Shown here in pieces: positions 57,714 through 64,000 of a DNA stretch of 64,000 bases. The notes beneath the pieces were generated by a model. It was not told where the DNA came from. It saw nothing but the letters and a program-made list of their open reading frames with translations, and ran no database searches. Both the position numbers and the translations under genes were made by a program. The stretch comes from Rugosimonospora africana (GTDB taxonomy: Bacteria; Actinomycetota; Actinomycetes; Mycobacteriales; Micromonosporaceae): the NCBI RefSeq assembly GCF_016862975.1, contig NZ_BONZ01000022.1, positions 1-64,000 of the forward strand, given 5' to 3'. Position 1 is the stretch's first letter. Each line of letters begins with the position of its first letter.

Positions 57714-58551
57714 CCTGCTCTGGCGCCGCGCCACGACGCCGACCGGTCGTCCCGGGGCGCTCGCCGGCTACCGGCAGCTTCTCGCCGCGCAGGTGCGCAG
57801 CCAACTGCAGTACCGCGCCTCGTTCGCCATGGACCTCGTCGGCAACCTGCTGCTCACGCTGATGGACGTGGCGGCCGTGGTGGTGCTGTTCCGCGTCACG
57901 CCGGTGCTGGGTGGCTTCACCCTGCCCGAGGTGCTGCTCATCAGCGGCCTGGCCAACCTGTCCTTCTCGCTCTGCGACCTGGCGGTCGGCAACATCGACA
58001 CGATGCGGCAGTACATCCGGACCGGCCGCTTCGACGCGGTGCTGACCCGGCCGCTGTCCGCGTTGCTCCAGCTCGTCTGCGGCGATCTGGCGCTGCGCCG
58101 GCTCGGCCGGGTCACGCAGGCGGTGGTGGTACTGGTGATTGCGCTGAACCTGGCCCACGTGCGGTGGACGCCCGCCCGGGCGGTACTGCTGGTGGTGGCG
58201 CCCTCGTTCGGCGCGGTGCTGTTCGGCAGCGTCTTCGTCGCGGGCTCCACGGTGTCGTTCTGGTTCATCGAGTCGGGGGAGTTCTCCAACGCGTTCACCT
58301 ACGGCGGGCGCGACTTCACCGCCTACCCGATCACTGTGTACGCGGGCTGGTTCCGCAAGGCTTTCGCATACGGGCTGGGGTTCGCGTTCGTCGCGTACTA
58401 CCCGGCGCTGGCCATCCTCGACAAGCCCGACCCGCTGGGCGGGCCACGGCTGCTGTCCTGGTCGTCGCCGGTGGTGGCGCTGGCCGCCGCTGGGGTGGCG
58501 GCGTTCATCTGGCGTATCGGCATCCGGCACTACCGAAGCACGGGGTCCTGA
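57706..58551 (+). CDS. ABC-2 type exporter permease (DUF990-like), second subunit
   Basis: This 281-residue membrane protein of the same family has a cytoplasmic N-terminus ending 'YRQLLAAQVRSQLQYRASFAMDLVGNLL'. It has 'ISGLANLSFSLCDLAVGNIDTMRQYIRTGRFDAVLTRPLSALLQLVCGDLALRRLGR' and a C-terminal segment 'YPITVYAGWFRKAFAYGLGFAFVAYYPALAILDKPDPLG', typical for the second subunit. The GTG start overlaps the first permease gene, and the ATPase gene follows after three bases. Confidence 0.9.
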   Translation: MADLLWRRATTPTGRPGALAGYRQLLAAQVRSQLQYRASFAMDLVGNLLLTLMDVAAVVVLFRVTPVLGGFTLPEVLLISGLANLSFSLCDLAVGNIDTMRQYIRTGRFDAVLTRPLSALLQLVCGDLALRRLGRVTQAVVVLVIALNLAHVRWTPARAVLLVVAPSFGAVLFGSVFVAGSTVSFWFIESGEFSNAFTYGGRDFTAYPITVYAGWFRKAFAYGLGFAFVAYYPALAILDKPDPLGGPRLLSWSSPVVALAAAGVAAFIWRIGIRHYRSTGS

Positions 58552-58554
58552 CAC

Positions 58555-59544
58555 ATGAGCGAGATCGTCATTTCCACCGCCGACCTGCGCAAGGAGTTCA
58601 CCGTGTCGACCCGGGTGGGGCTGCTGCGCCGCGCCCGGCGCACGGTGCCCGCGGTGGCCGGAGTCGACCTGACCGTGGCGCGCGGCGAGATGCTCGGGTA
58701 CATCGGCCCGAACGGCGCCGGGAAGTCCACCACGCTGAAGATGCTCACCGGCGTCTTGACCCCCAGCAGCGGCGAGGTGACCGTGTGCGGCTTCCGTCCG
58801 GTGGCGCAGCGCACCAGGCTGGCCCGACAGATCGGCGTGGTGTTCGGCCAGCGCTCCCAGCTGTGGTGGGACCTGCCGCTGGCCGAGTCGTTCCGGCTAC
58901 TGCGGTACATCTACCGGGTACCCGCCGCCGACCACGCGGCCCGGCTGGCCGAGTGCCGGCGGCTGCTCGACCTCGACGCCTTCCTGGACACCCCGGTCCG
59001 GCAGCTGTCGCTGGGACAGCGGATGCGCGGCGAGATCACCGCCGCCCTGCTGCACAGCCCCGAGGTGCTGTTCCTGGACGAGCCCACGATCGGCCTCGAC
59101 GTGGTCAGCAAGCAGGCGGTACGCGCGTTCCTCGCCGACCTGGGCTCGCGCGGCGACACCACGCTGGTGTTGACCACCCACGACCTGGCCGACATCGAGA
59201 AGCTCTGCCGCCGCCTGGTCGTCATCGATCACGGCCGCGTGGTGCACGACGGTACTCTGCCCGAACTGCACGCCCGGTACGATTCGCGGCGCCGCGTCGT
59301 CGTCGATCTCGACACTCCCTGGGCCGGCCGGACGGGAGTGCCCGGCGCGGTGGTGGAGGCCGTCGAGGCGGACGGCCACCGGGTGACGTTCGGTCTGTCC
59401 GGTGGCACGGCCGGCGAGCTGGTCGCGGCCCTGGCGCGGGACGGCGCCCTGCGCGACGTCGCGGTACTGGAACCGGACATCGAGGACGTGGTGGCCCGGC
59501 TCTACGCCGAGCCGGCCGGGGATGACCGGGTCGCCAGCCGCTGA
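58555..59544 (+). CDS. ABC-2 exporter ATPase
   Basis: This 329-residue ATPase has Walker A 'GYIGPNGAGKSTTLKMLTGVL', the Q-loop region 'VVFGQRSQLWWDLPLAESFRLLRYIYRV', signature 'LSLGQRMRGEITAALLHSPEVLFLDEPTIGLD' and switch His 'LVLTTHDL'. The 'GQRSQLWWDLP' segment is characteristic of ATPases that pair with DUF990-type permeases. A C-terminal regulatory extension of about 90 residues follows. It completes the three-gene exporter operon. Confidence 0.93.
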   Translation: MSEIVISTADLRKEFTVSTRVGLLRRARRTVPAVAGVDLTVARGEMLGYIGPNGAGKSTTLKMLTGVLTPSSGEVTVCGFRPVAQRTRLARQIGVVFGQRSQLWWDLPLAESFRLLRYIYRVPAADHAARLAECRRLLDLDAFLDTPVRQLSLGQRMRGEITAALLHSPEVLFLDEPTIGLDVVSKQAVRAFLADLGSRGDTTLVLTTHDLADIEKLCRRLVVIDHGRVVHDGTLPELHARYDSRRRVVVDLDTPWAGRTGVPGAVVEAVEADGHRVTFGLSGGTAGELVAALARDGALRDVAVLEPDIEDVVARLYAEPAGDDRVASR

Positions 59545-59676
59545 TCGGGCGCCCCGGGTGCCGGCCAGCCGCCAGCCGCCCGGGGCGGGTCCGACCGGGT
59601 ACTGTGTCCGAAGCCTCCGTCCCCGCGACACGGCGGGCACCGTCGGGGAAACCTCGCCAGCAGAAAGCGATGCATA

Positions 59677-60510
59677 GTGAGCGACGACCAAGCGACAGAG
59701 CTGGAAGCGGACTCGGCAGAATCGACCGAGAAGGACGGGTCGGCCGAGAAGGCCGGATCGGCTGAGGACGCTGGATCGACCGAGAAGGCCGCGTCGGCGC
59801 AGGACGCTGGATCGACAGAGAAGGCCGCGTCGGTTGAGAAGGCCGGATCGACTGAGAAGGACGCGTCCACGGGGCAGGGCGGTTCCGGGGAGAGCGGGCG
59901 GCCGATACTGTCCGACCGGGTCCGGCGCGACGCCGTGAAGCTGGTCAAGTCGGCCAACCAGGATGCCGTCGCCAGACGTCGCCGGATGCAGTCGCTGGCC
60001 GGTGGGTTGGCCGGGCTCCTCGCCGTCGTGCTGGTCGTCGTCGGGTACCTGGCGCTGAACAGTTCGCGCGACAACGACTCCGCCGGCAGCCCGGCGGTCT
60101 CCCCATCCGCCGCGGCCAACGGCCTGCCGCCGGGAGCCGATCCCGCGCTGGGTACGCCGCCGACCGTGACCGCCGGCAGCGGCGACGTCAGCAAGCTCGT
60201 CGTCACCACGCTGATCAAGGGCACCGGCCCGGCGGTCAAGGCGGGGCAGAACATCACCGTGAACTACGTCGGCGTCACCTACAAGGACGGGCAGAAGTTC
60301 GACGCGTCCTGGGACCGGGGCCAGCCGGCCACCTTCCCGATCGGCGTGGGCCAGGTGATTCCGGGCTGGGACCAGGGGCTGGTCGGTGTCCCGGTGGGCA
60401 GCCGGGTGCAGTTGGACATCCCGGCGAAGCTGGCCTACGGCGACAACCCCGCCAACGGCGCACCGGGCGGCCCGCTGCGCTTCGTGGTGGACCTGCTCGC
60501 GGCCCAGTAA
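59677..60510 (+). CDS. membrane-anchored FKBP-type peptidyl-prolyl isomerase
   Basis: This 277-residue protein has a hydrophilic N-terminus made of eight SxEKxG/A-type hexapeptides (about residues 16-63). A single membrane helix follows ('LAGGLAGLLAVVLVVVGYLAL', about residues 108-128), then an extracellular FKBP domain (about 175-277; 'AGQNITVNYVGVTYKDGQKFDASWDRGQPATFPIGVGQVIPGWDQGLVGVPVGSRVQLDIPAKLAYG'). The key FKBP residues (Tyr, Phe-Asp, Ile-Pro-Gly-Trp) are present, so it should fold exported proteins. The GTG at 59677 is chosen. The tandem repeat has an 18-base period. A strong terminator follows. Confidence 0.92.
   Translation: MSDDQATELEADSAESTEKDGSAEKAGSAEDAGSTEKAASAQDAGSTEKAASVEKAGSTEKDASTGQGGSGESGRPILSDRVRRDAVKLVKSANQDAVARRRRMQSLAGGLAGLLAVVLVVVGYLALNSSRDNDSAGSPAVSPSAAANGLPPGADPALGTPPTVTAGSGDVSKLVVTTLIKGTGPAVKAGQNITVNYVGVTYKDGQKFDASWDRGQPATFPIGVGQVIPGWDQGLVGVPVGSRVQLDIPAKLAYGDNPANGAPGGPLRFVVDLLAAQ
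59722..59865 (+). repeat. eight 18-base tandem repeats
   Basis: Eight imperfect 18-base units such as TCGACCGAGAAGGCCGCG encode acidic/basic hexapeptides at the cytoplasmic end of the FKBP protein. The period is the same as in the FhuF-like gene, but the sequence is unrelated. Confidence 0.8.
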
Positions 60511-60547
60511 TCCTCGCGGGTCGGTGACTCGCGCCGCACAGTGACTT

Positions 60548-60582
60548 CAGCGCTCCCCGGGCGGCACGCCCGGGGAGCGCTG
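60548..60582 (+). terminator. very strong hairpin terminator
   Basis: CAGCGCTCCCCGGGC and GCCCGGGGAGCGCTG form a perfect 15-base stem with a 5-base loop, followed by TCATTG, 38 bases after the FKBP stop codon. Confidence 0.85.
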
Positions 60583-60658
60583 TCATTGCCGCCGGCCGCC
60601 CCGCGCCCCTCGGCACCCGGAGGTTGGCAAAACTCGGTCGTGCGCCGGTGCCCGGCGT

Positions 60659-60718
60659 GGTTGACTCAGCCCAGCGGGTTGATTCAGCCAGCGGGTTGAT
60701 TCAGCGCCGCTGGCTCAG
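60659..60718. repeat. short direct repeats upstream of resistance gene
   Basis: The unit GTTGAnTCAGCCnAGCGG occurs about three times in a row (GTTGACTCAGCC, GTTGATTCAGCC, GTTGATTCAGC), followed by a related GGCTCAGCCGCC. They could mark a regulator site or slippage. The full gap 60583-60820 otherwise holds only the short ORF at 60760. Confidence 0.55.
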
Positions 60719-60759
60719 CCGCCCAACGACCTCAGCCGCCTATCCGTCAGGGAGACGAC

Positions 60760-60873
60760 ATGCGAGCGACCTTCACCTCCATCGGACAGAGGGTTCTCAT
60801 CTCGTCGAGGGGCGTGGCGGTTGCTGGGCAGAACGCTGAACTTGGGGATTCTGGCGCATGTCGACGCCGGTAA
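60760..60873 (+). CDS. 37-codon ORF overlapping the start of the ribosomal protection gene
   Basis: This ORF begins MRATFTSIGQRVLISSRG and has a good ribosome site (CAGGGAGA, spacing six). It extends 53 bases into the ribosomal protection gene in another frame. The main gene's own start is a TTG with a weaker site. This layout suits a leader peptide whose translation, slowed by a ribosome-binding drug, changes expression of the gene behind it. It may also simply be a chance ORF. Confidence 0.4.
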   Translation: MRATFTSIGQRVLISSRGVAVAGQNAELGDSGACRRR

Positions 60874-62899
60874 GACCACACTGACCGAACGGCTGCTTTA
60901 CGCGGCCGGAGTCATCGACGCCGTCGGCGACGTCGATGCGGGCACCACCCAGACCGACACCCTGGCGCTGGAACGCCAGCGTGGTATCACCATCAGGTCC
61001 GCCGTGGTGTCGTTCGAGATCGCCGGAGTGACGGTCAACCTGATCGACACGCCGGGGCATCCGGACTTCATCGCCGAGGTGGAGCGGGTACTGAGCCTGC
61101 TCGACGGCGCGGTACTGGTGATCTCGGCCGTCGAGGGCGTCCAGCCACAGACCCGCGTCCTGATGCGGGCGCTGCGCCGGCTACGGGTACCGACGCTGTT
61201 GTTCGTCAACAAGGTCGACCGCCGAGGCGCCGACACGAGACGCGTCGTCGAGACGATCGCGGACCGCCTCACGCCCGCGATCATTCCGATGGGTACCGTG
61301 GACGGGATCGGCACCCGGGCCGCGCGGTGCACGCCGTACCGCCTCGGAGATCCGGCTCTGCGCACCACACTCATCGAGGCGCTCACCGACCGGGACGAGT
61401 CGCTGCTTGCCGCCTACGTCGATAACGAGCACGCCGTCACCGACCTCCGGCTGGGCCGGGAACTCACCGCCCAGACCCGCCGGTCCCTGGTCCACCCGGT
61501 CTTCTTCGGATCGGCGATGACCGGGGAGGGCGTCCCGGCCCTGAGCGCCGGCCTGGTCGAGCTGCTCCCCGCAGAGGCGAGCGACCCGGAAGCCGTCGCC
61601 GCGGGCCGCGTCTTCAAAATCGACCGCGGACCGGCGGGGGAGAAGGTCGCCTACGTGCGCATGTTCGCGGGCAAAATACGTGCGCGGGAACGGTTGCCCA
61701 TCGCGACGGTGAGCGACACCGAGGTCAAGGTGGTCGAGTCCACAGTGGCTGAGTCCACAGTGGTCGGACGCCGGGCGGCCGAGGCCAAGGCGACGGTCAT
61801 CGAGGTCTCGGACGGTGGCGGCTGGGTTCGGCGCCCGCAACTCGTGGCCGGTGAGATCGGGCGGCTCTGGGGCCTGACCGAGGCCCGGGTCGGCGACACG
61901 ATCGGCCGCCCCGCGCGGGCCGCGACCGAGCACCACTTCGCACCGCCGACGATGGAGACGGTGATCGTTCCCGTACGCCTCAACGACGACGGTGCGCTGC
62001 GCGCCGCGCTGGCACGGTTGGCCGAGCAGGATCCGCTCATCAACGTCCGGGCGGACGACACCGGGCGGGAGGTCTACGTCTCGCTGTATGGCGAGGTCCA
62101 GAAGGAGGTCATCCAGGCGACGCTGGCGATGGAGTTCGGCATCGACGTCGACTTCCACGAGACGACGGTGATCTGCGTCGAGCGTCCGGTCCGCGCCGGT
62201 GAGGCCGTCGAGATCCTGAACACCGAGTCCAACCCGTTCCACGCCACCATCGGTCTGCGGGTCGAGCCGGGACCGCCCGACTCGGGAATCGAGTTCCGGG
62301 TGGCGGTCGAGCCGCCGAAGGTTCCGCTGTACGTCTACAAGAACCTCGACAACTTCACGGAGTACATGGGCGGGTACGTGCGCCAGACCCTGCGCGAGGG
62401 CCGCTTCGGCTGGCAGGTCACCGACTGCGTGGTGACGATGGTCGACAGCGGCTACAGCGTGGCCGACGGCCCGCCGTCGAAGCGGGGCCCGCTCAGCACG
62501 CCGGCCGACTTCCGCAACCTCACTCCGTTGGTGCTCATGCGCGCGCTCGAGCGGGCCGGCACCGTGGCCTGCGAGCCGATGCTCAGGGTCAGCCTGGAGG
62601 TCCCGGTATGGGCGATGAGCGCCGTGCTGACGGCGCTGGGCCGCCTCGGCGCGGCCGTACGGCACCAGTCGGTGTCGGGCGACCTGACCACCATCGAGAC
62701 CGTGATGCCGGCGGCGAGGACACCGCACCTGCAACGCCGCCTGCCCGCCCTGACCGCGGGGGAGGGGGTTCTGGAGTCCACATTCGACGGTTACCGGCCG
62801 GTGCACGGCGACCCGCCCACCCGACCGCGGACGACAGCGGACCCACGCCATCGCGAGGAGTACCTGACATCCCTGACCCGGCACGGCCGCCGGGGCTGA
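60821..62899 (+). CDS. tetracycline-resistance-type ribosomal protection protein (TetM/OtrA-like GTPase)
   Basis: This 692-residue EF-G-like GTPase has G1 'AHVDAGKTTLTERL', G2/G3 'RGITIRSAVVSFE' and 'LIDTPGHPDF', and G4 'NKVDRRG'. The C-terminal domains have the domain-IV region 'GYSVADGPPSKRGPLSTPADFRNLTPLVLMRAL', with the STPADFR signature of TetM-type proteins rather than EF-G. The length is also that of ribosomal protection proteins. Such factors dislodge tetracycline from the ribosome. The start is a TTG at 60821 behind GAGGGG. The TetR/MFS pair that follows supports a drug-resistance island. Whether it confers resistance or works in normal translation in this host is not known. Confidence 0.88.
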   Translation: MLGRTLNLGILAHVDAGKTTLTERLLYAAGVIDAVGDVDAGTTQTDTLALERQRGITIRSAVVSFEIAGVTVNLIDTPGHPDFIAEVERVLSLLDGAVLVISAVEGVQPQTRVLMRALRRLRVPTLLFVNKVDRRGADTRRVVETIADRLTPAIIPMGTVDGIGTRAARCTPYRLGDPALRTTLIEALTDRDESLLAAYVDNEHAVTDLRLGRELTAQTRRSLVHPVFFGSAMTGEGVPALSAGLVELLPAEASDPEAVAAGRVFKIDRGPAGEKVAYVRMFAGKIRARERLPIATVSDTEVKVVESTVAESTVVGRRAAEAKATVIEVSDGGGWVRRPQLVAGEIGRLWGLTEARVGDTIGRPARAATEHHFAPPTMETVIVPVRLNDDGALRAALARLAEQDPLINVRADDTGREVYVSLYGEVQKEVIQATLAMEFGIDVDFHETTVICVERPVRAGEAVEILNTESNPFHATIGLRVEPGPPDSGIEFRVAVEPPKVPLYVYKNLDNFTEYMGGYVRQTLREGRFGWQVTDCVVTMVDSGYSVADGPPSKRGPLSTPADFRNLTPLVLMRALERAGTVACEPMLRVSLEVPVWAMSAVLTALGRLGAAVRHQSVSGDLTTIETVMPAARTPHLQRRLPALTAGEGVLESTFDGYRPVHGDPPTRPRTTADPRHREEYLTSLTRHGRRG

Positions 62900-62965
62900 C
62901 CCGGCGCCGGCCGCACCACGGCCGCGCGGGTTCGTGCCGGCCGTGGCGCCGTCGCCCGTCGCGGG

Positions 62966-63661
62966 CTAGCGTGCCCGCGCCGCCGGATCGCGCTCGTTGT
63001 CCAGCCTGTCGAGGATCGCGTCAAGACCCAGTGCGAATCGTTGAGTGAACTTGCCCAGCGTGAGTTCGCCCCGCACGGCGGTGAGGTCAGGGTATTGGTC
63101 CGTGGACAGGCCGGCAAGGAACTCCTCGACCTGGTCGAGCCGTGCTCCTTGGCCGGGTCCCTTGCCGAACGCGGTCTCCTGGCTGGCGAAGCCGACGACG
63201 TAGTTGACGAGGACGACGTAGCCGTAGCTGGCCAGCTTGTCGGTGAAGCCATTGTCGCGCAGGGCGCCGACGACCTGGTCGGCCAGGCGCAGGCCGTTCG
63301 GACCGAGCATCGGGCGCCCGAGCAGCAGGTGCGGGGTAGCGGGGTGCTCGATGATCGCCTTGCGCAGTCCATGCCCGATGGTCTGAAGTTGCGAACGCCA
63401 GCCGGCCCGGCGCGACGGCAACTCGCACTGACCGACGACATAGTCGATCACCAGCGCGAACAGCTCCTCCTTCCCCTTGACATGCCAGTACAGCGACGGC
63501 GACTTGATGCCCAGCCGCGCTGCCAGCTTGCGCGTGCTGAACTGCTCGATCCCGTCGGCGTCCAGCAGTTCGAGGCTCGCCCGAACGATGTTCACGCGGT
63601 CCAGGCGGGCCTGGCTGTCGCCGCTGTCCGGCCATGGGTAGCGCCACGTCTGCCCGGCCAT
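62966..63661 (-). CDS. TetR-family repressor of the tetracycline type
   Basis: This 231-residue repressor has the HTH 'RASLELLDADGIEQFSTRKLAARLGIKSPSLYWHVKGKEELFALVIDYVV' (residues about 28-77), which shares the LYWHVKxK signature of true TetR proteins. A TetR_C-like ligand domain follows. It diverges from an MFS exporter gene, and the gap holds two tetO-like operators at 63709-63743. It is convergent with the ribosomal protection gene. It probably represses itself and the exporter until a drug binds. Confidence 0.92.
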   Translation of the reverse strand: MAGQTWRYPWPDSGDSQARLDRVNIVRASLELLDADGIEQFSTRKLAARLGIKSPSLYWHVKGKEELFALVIDYVVGQCELPSRRAGWRSQLQTIGHGLRKAIIEHPATPHLLLGRPMLGPNGLRLADQVVGALRDNGFTDKLASYGYVVLVNYVVGFASQETAFGKGPGQGARLDQVEEFLAGLSTDQYPDLTAVRGELTLGKFTQRFALGLDAILDRLDNERDPAARAR

Positions 63662-63708
63662 CGCACCCCTCTCACCCGTTCGCCTCAGCCTACCATTGCA
63701 AGGGACTC

Positions 63709-63743
63709 CCTATCGTTGTTAGTCTGCGCCTATCGACGATAGG
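63709..63743. promoter_or_regulatory. twin tetO-like operators
   Basis: CCTATCG-A-CGATAGG (63729-63743) is a perfect palindrome, and CCTATCGTTGTTAGT (63709-63723) is a weaker copy with the same left half. The copies are 20 bases apart, two helical turns. The core resembles the classical tetO CTATCATTGATAG. They lie between the divergent TetR and MFS genes. Confidence 0.8.
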
Positions 63744-63752
63744 GGAGGCCCG

Positions 63753-64000
63753 ATGGCGACCGTTTCTGTGGCGAGACCGACCCGCGAACGCACGAGTTGG
63801 CTTCCGCTCGTCGGGATCGTCCTCGCGGTGTTCATGCTGATGCTCGACGCGACGGTGGTGACCGTGGCGTTGCCGGCCATGGCGCGCGATCTCAACGGCA
63901 ACCTCACCGACCTGCAATGGGTGATGAACGCCTACACGGTCGCGATGGCCGCCGTTCAGCTCACCGCCGGTGCAATGGCCGACCGCTATGGACGGCGAAG
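63753..64000 (+). CDS. MFS drug exporter, DHA2 family (5' part, cut by window end)
   Basis: Eighty-two residues of a major-facilitator protein are visible. They show the first helix with 'LVGIVLAVFMLMLDATVVTVALPAMARDL', whose LDxTVVxVALP motif (motif D1) marks the 14-helix DHA2 drug:H+ antiporters. 'LQWVMNAYTVAMAAVQLTAGAMADRYGRR' follows, with the motif A loop. The ATG at 63753 follows GGGGAGG. It is divergent from its likely repressor, with tetO-like operators between. Export of a drug by proton antiport is the family role. Confidence 0.9.
   Translation, partial: MATVSVARPTRERTSWLPLVGIVLAVFMLMLDATVVTVALPAMARDLNGNLTDLQWVMNAYTVAMAAVQLTAGAMADRYGRR

Noticed and set aside
59722-59865. Possible CRISPR-like array
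   Set aside because: The units are contiguous, have no spacers and stay in the reading frame of the FKBP gene, so they are coding tandem repeats. The same applies to 49994-50101.

Overview
The window is about 70% GC with dense, often overlapping genes, many GTG starts, a sigma-J-type ECF factor, MalFG-type sugar permeases without their own ATPase, and a cobalamin-controlled class Ia ribonucleotide reductase. This points to a filamentous or soil actinomycete. A Micromonosporaceae or Streptomyces-like origin is likely, but the genus cannot be fixed from the sequence. No rRNA, tRNA, CRISPR array or prophage was recognised. About 56 genes cover most of the window, plus two short upstream ORFs, two cobalamin riboswitches, several operators and one complete insertion sequence.

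Left part (1-9.7 kb): a stress or redox module. It holds two NmrA-like NAD(P)-binding proteins, a TetR regulator with a perfect palindromic operator, a double-domain AhpD/carboxymuconolactone decarboxylase protein, an ECF41 (SigJ-like) sigma factor with a SnoaL-like tail, and an ABM-type monooxygenase. An exact ECF41-type promoter motif lies before the decarboxylase gene. A LysR-type effector domain without its HTH is divergent from a DUF5997 gene. Then come a secreted FN3-FN3-CBM2 protein and a 500-residue leucine-rich protein with an immunity-like N-terminus. From 9.8 to 13.6 kb there is a secreted low-complexity protein, a complete IS630-family element (inverted repeats, TA duplication, one passenger ORF) and a methyltransferase.

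Polysaccharide and CoA region (13.8-39.2 kb): a secreted PL8 polysaccharide lyase and a phosphodiester glycosidase diverge from a sugar ABC importer (binding protein plus two permeases), a GntR-LacI hybrid regulator and a Gfo/Idh/MocA dehydrogenase. A second block holds an enoyl-CoA hydratase, a binding-protein-like protein with no signal peptide, an SDR, a LacI regulator, a ribose-type ABC system interleaved with a 1061-residue secreted discoidin-domain protein, and a class III CoA-transferase. A shared LacI-like operator links the two divergent promoters of this block. It is followed by a tightly coupled trio: an acyl-CoA dehydrogenase fold without the usual C-terminal catalytic motif, a signal-less PhnD-like protein, and a fusion of a TusA-like domain with a diiron ferritin-like domain. 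This trio is my best candidate for an undescribed biochemical system.

Signalling region (39.2-47.0 kb): five overlapping genes encode an FHA-winged-helix protein, a kinase-TPR-WD40 protein, an FHA-zinc-ribbon-kinase and two tiny proteins. Divergent to them is a multi-domain immunity-like protein. The set resembles multi-component phospho-signalling or conflict systems.

Cobalamin region (48.6-54.8 kb): a cobalamin riboswitch precedes cbtB-cbtA and a FhuF-like 2Fe-2S protein. On the other strand nrdA-nrdB is preceded by a second cobalamin riboswitch and by two NrdR-like boxes lying over its promoter. The two units converge on a strong hairpin.

Right end (54.9-64.0 kb): a CBS-GGDEF-EAL protein, a three-gene ABC-2 exporter, a membrane-anchored FKBP with hexapeptide repeats, and a tetracycline-type resistance island. 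The island comprises a ribosomal protection protein with a short overlapping upstream ORF, a TetR repressor, tetO-like twin operators and the start of a DHA2 MFS exporter.
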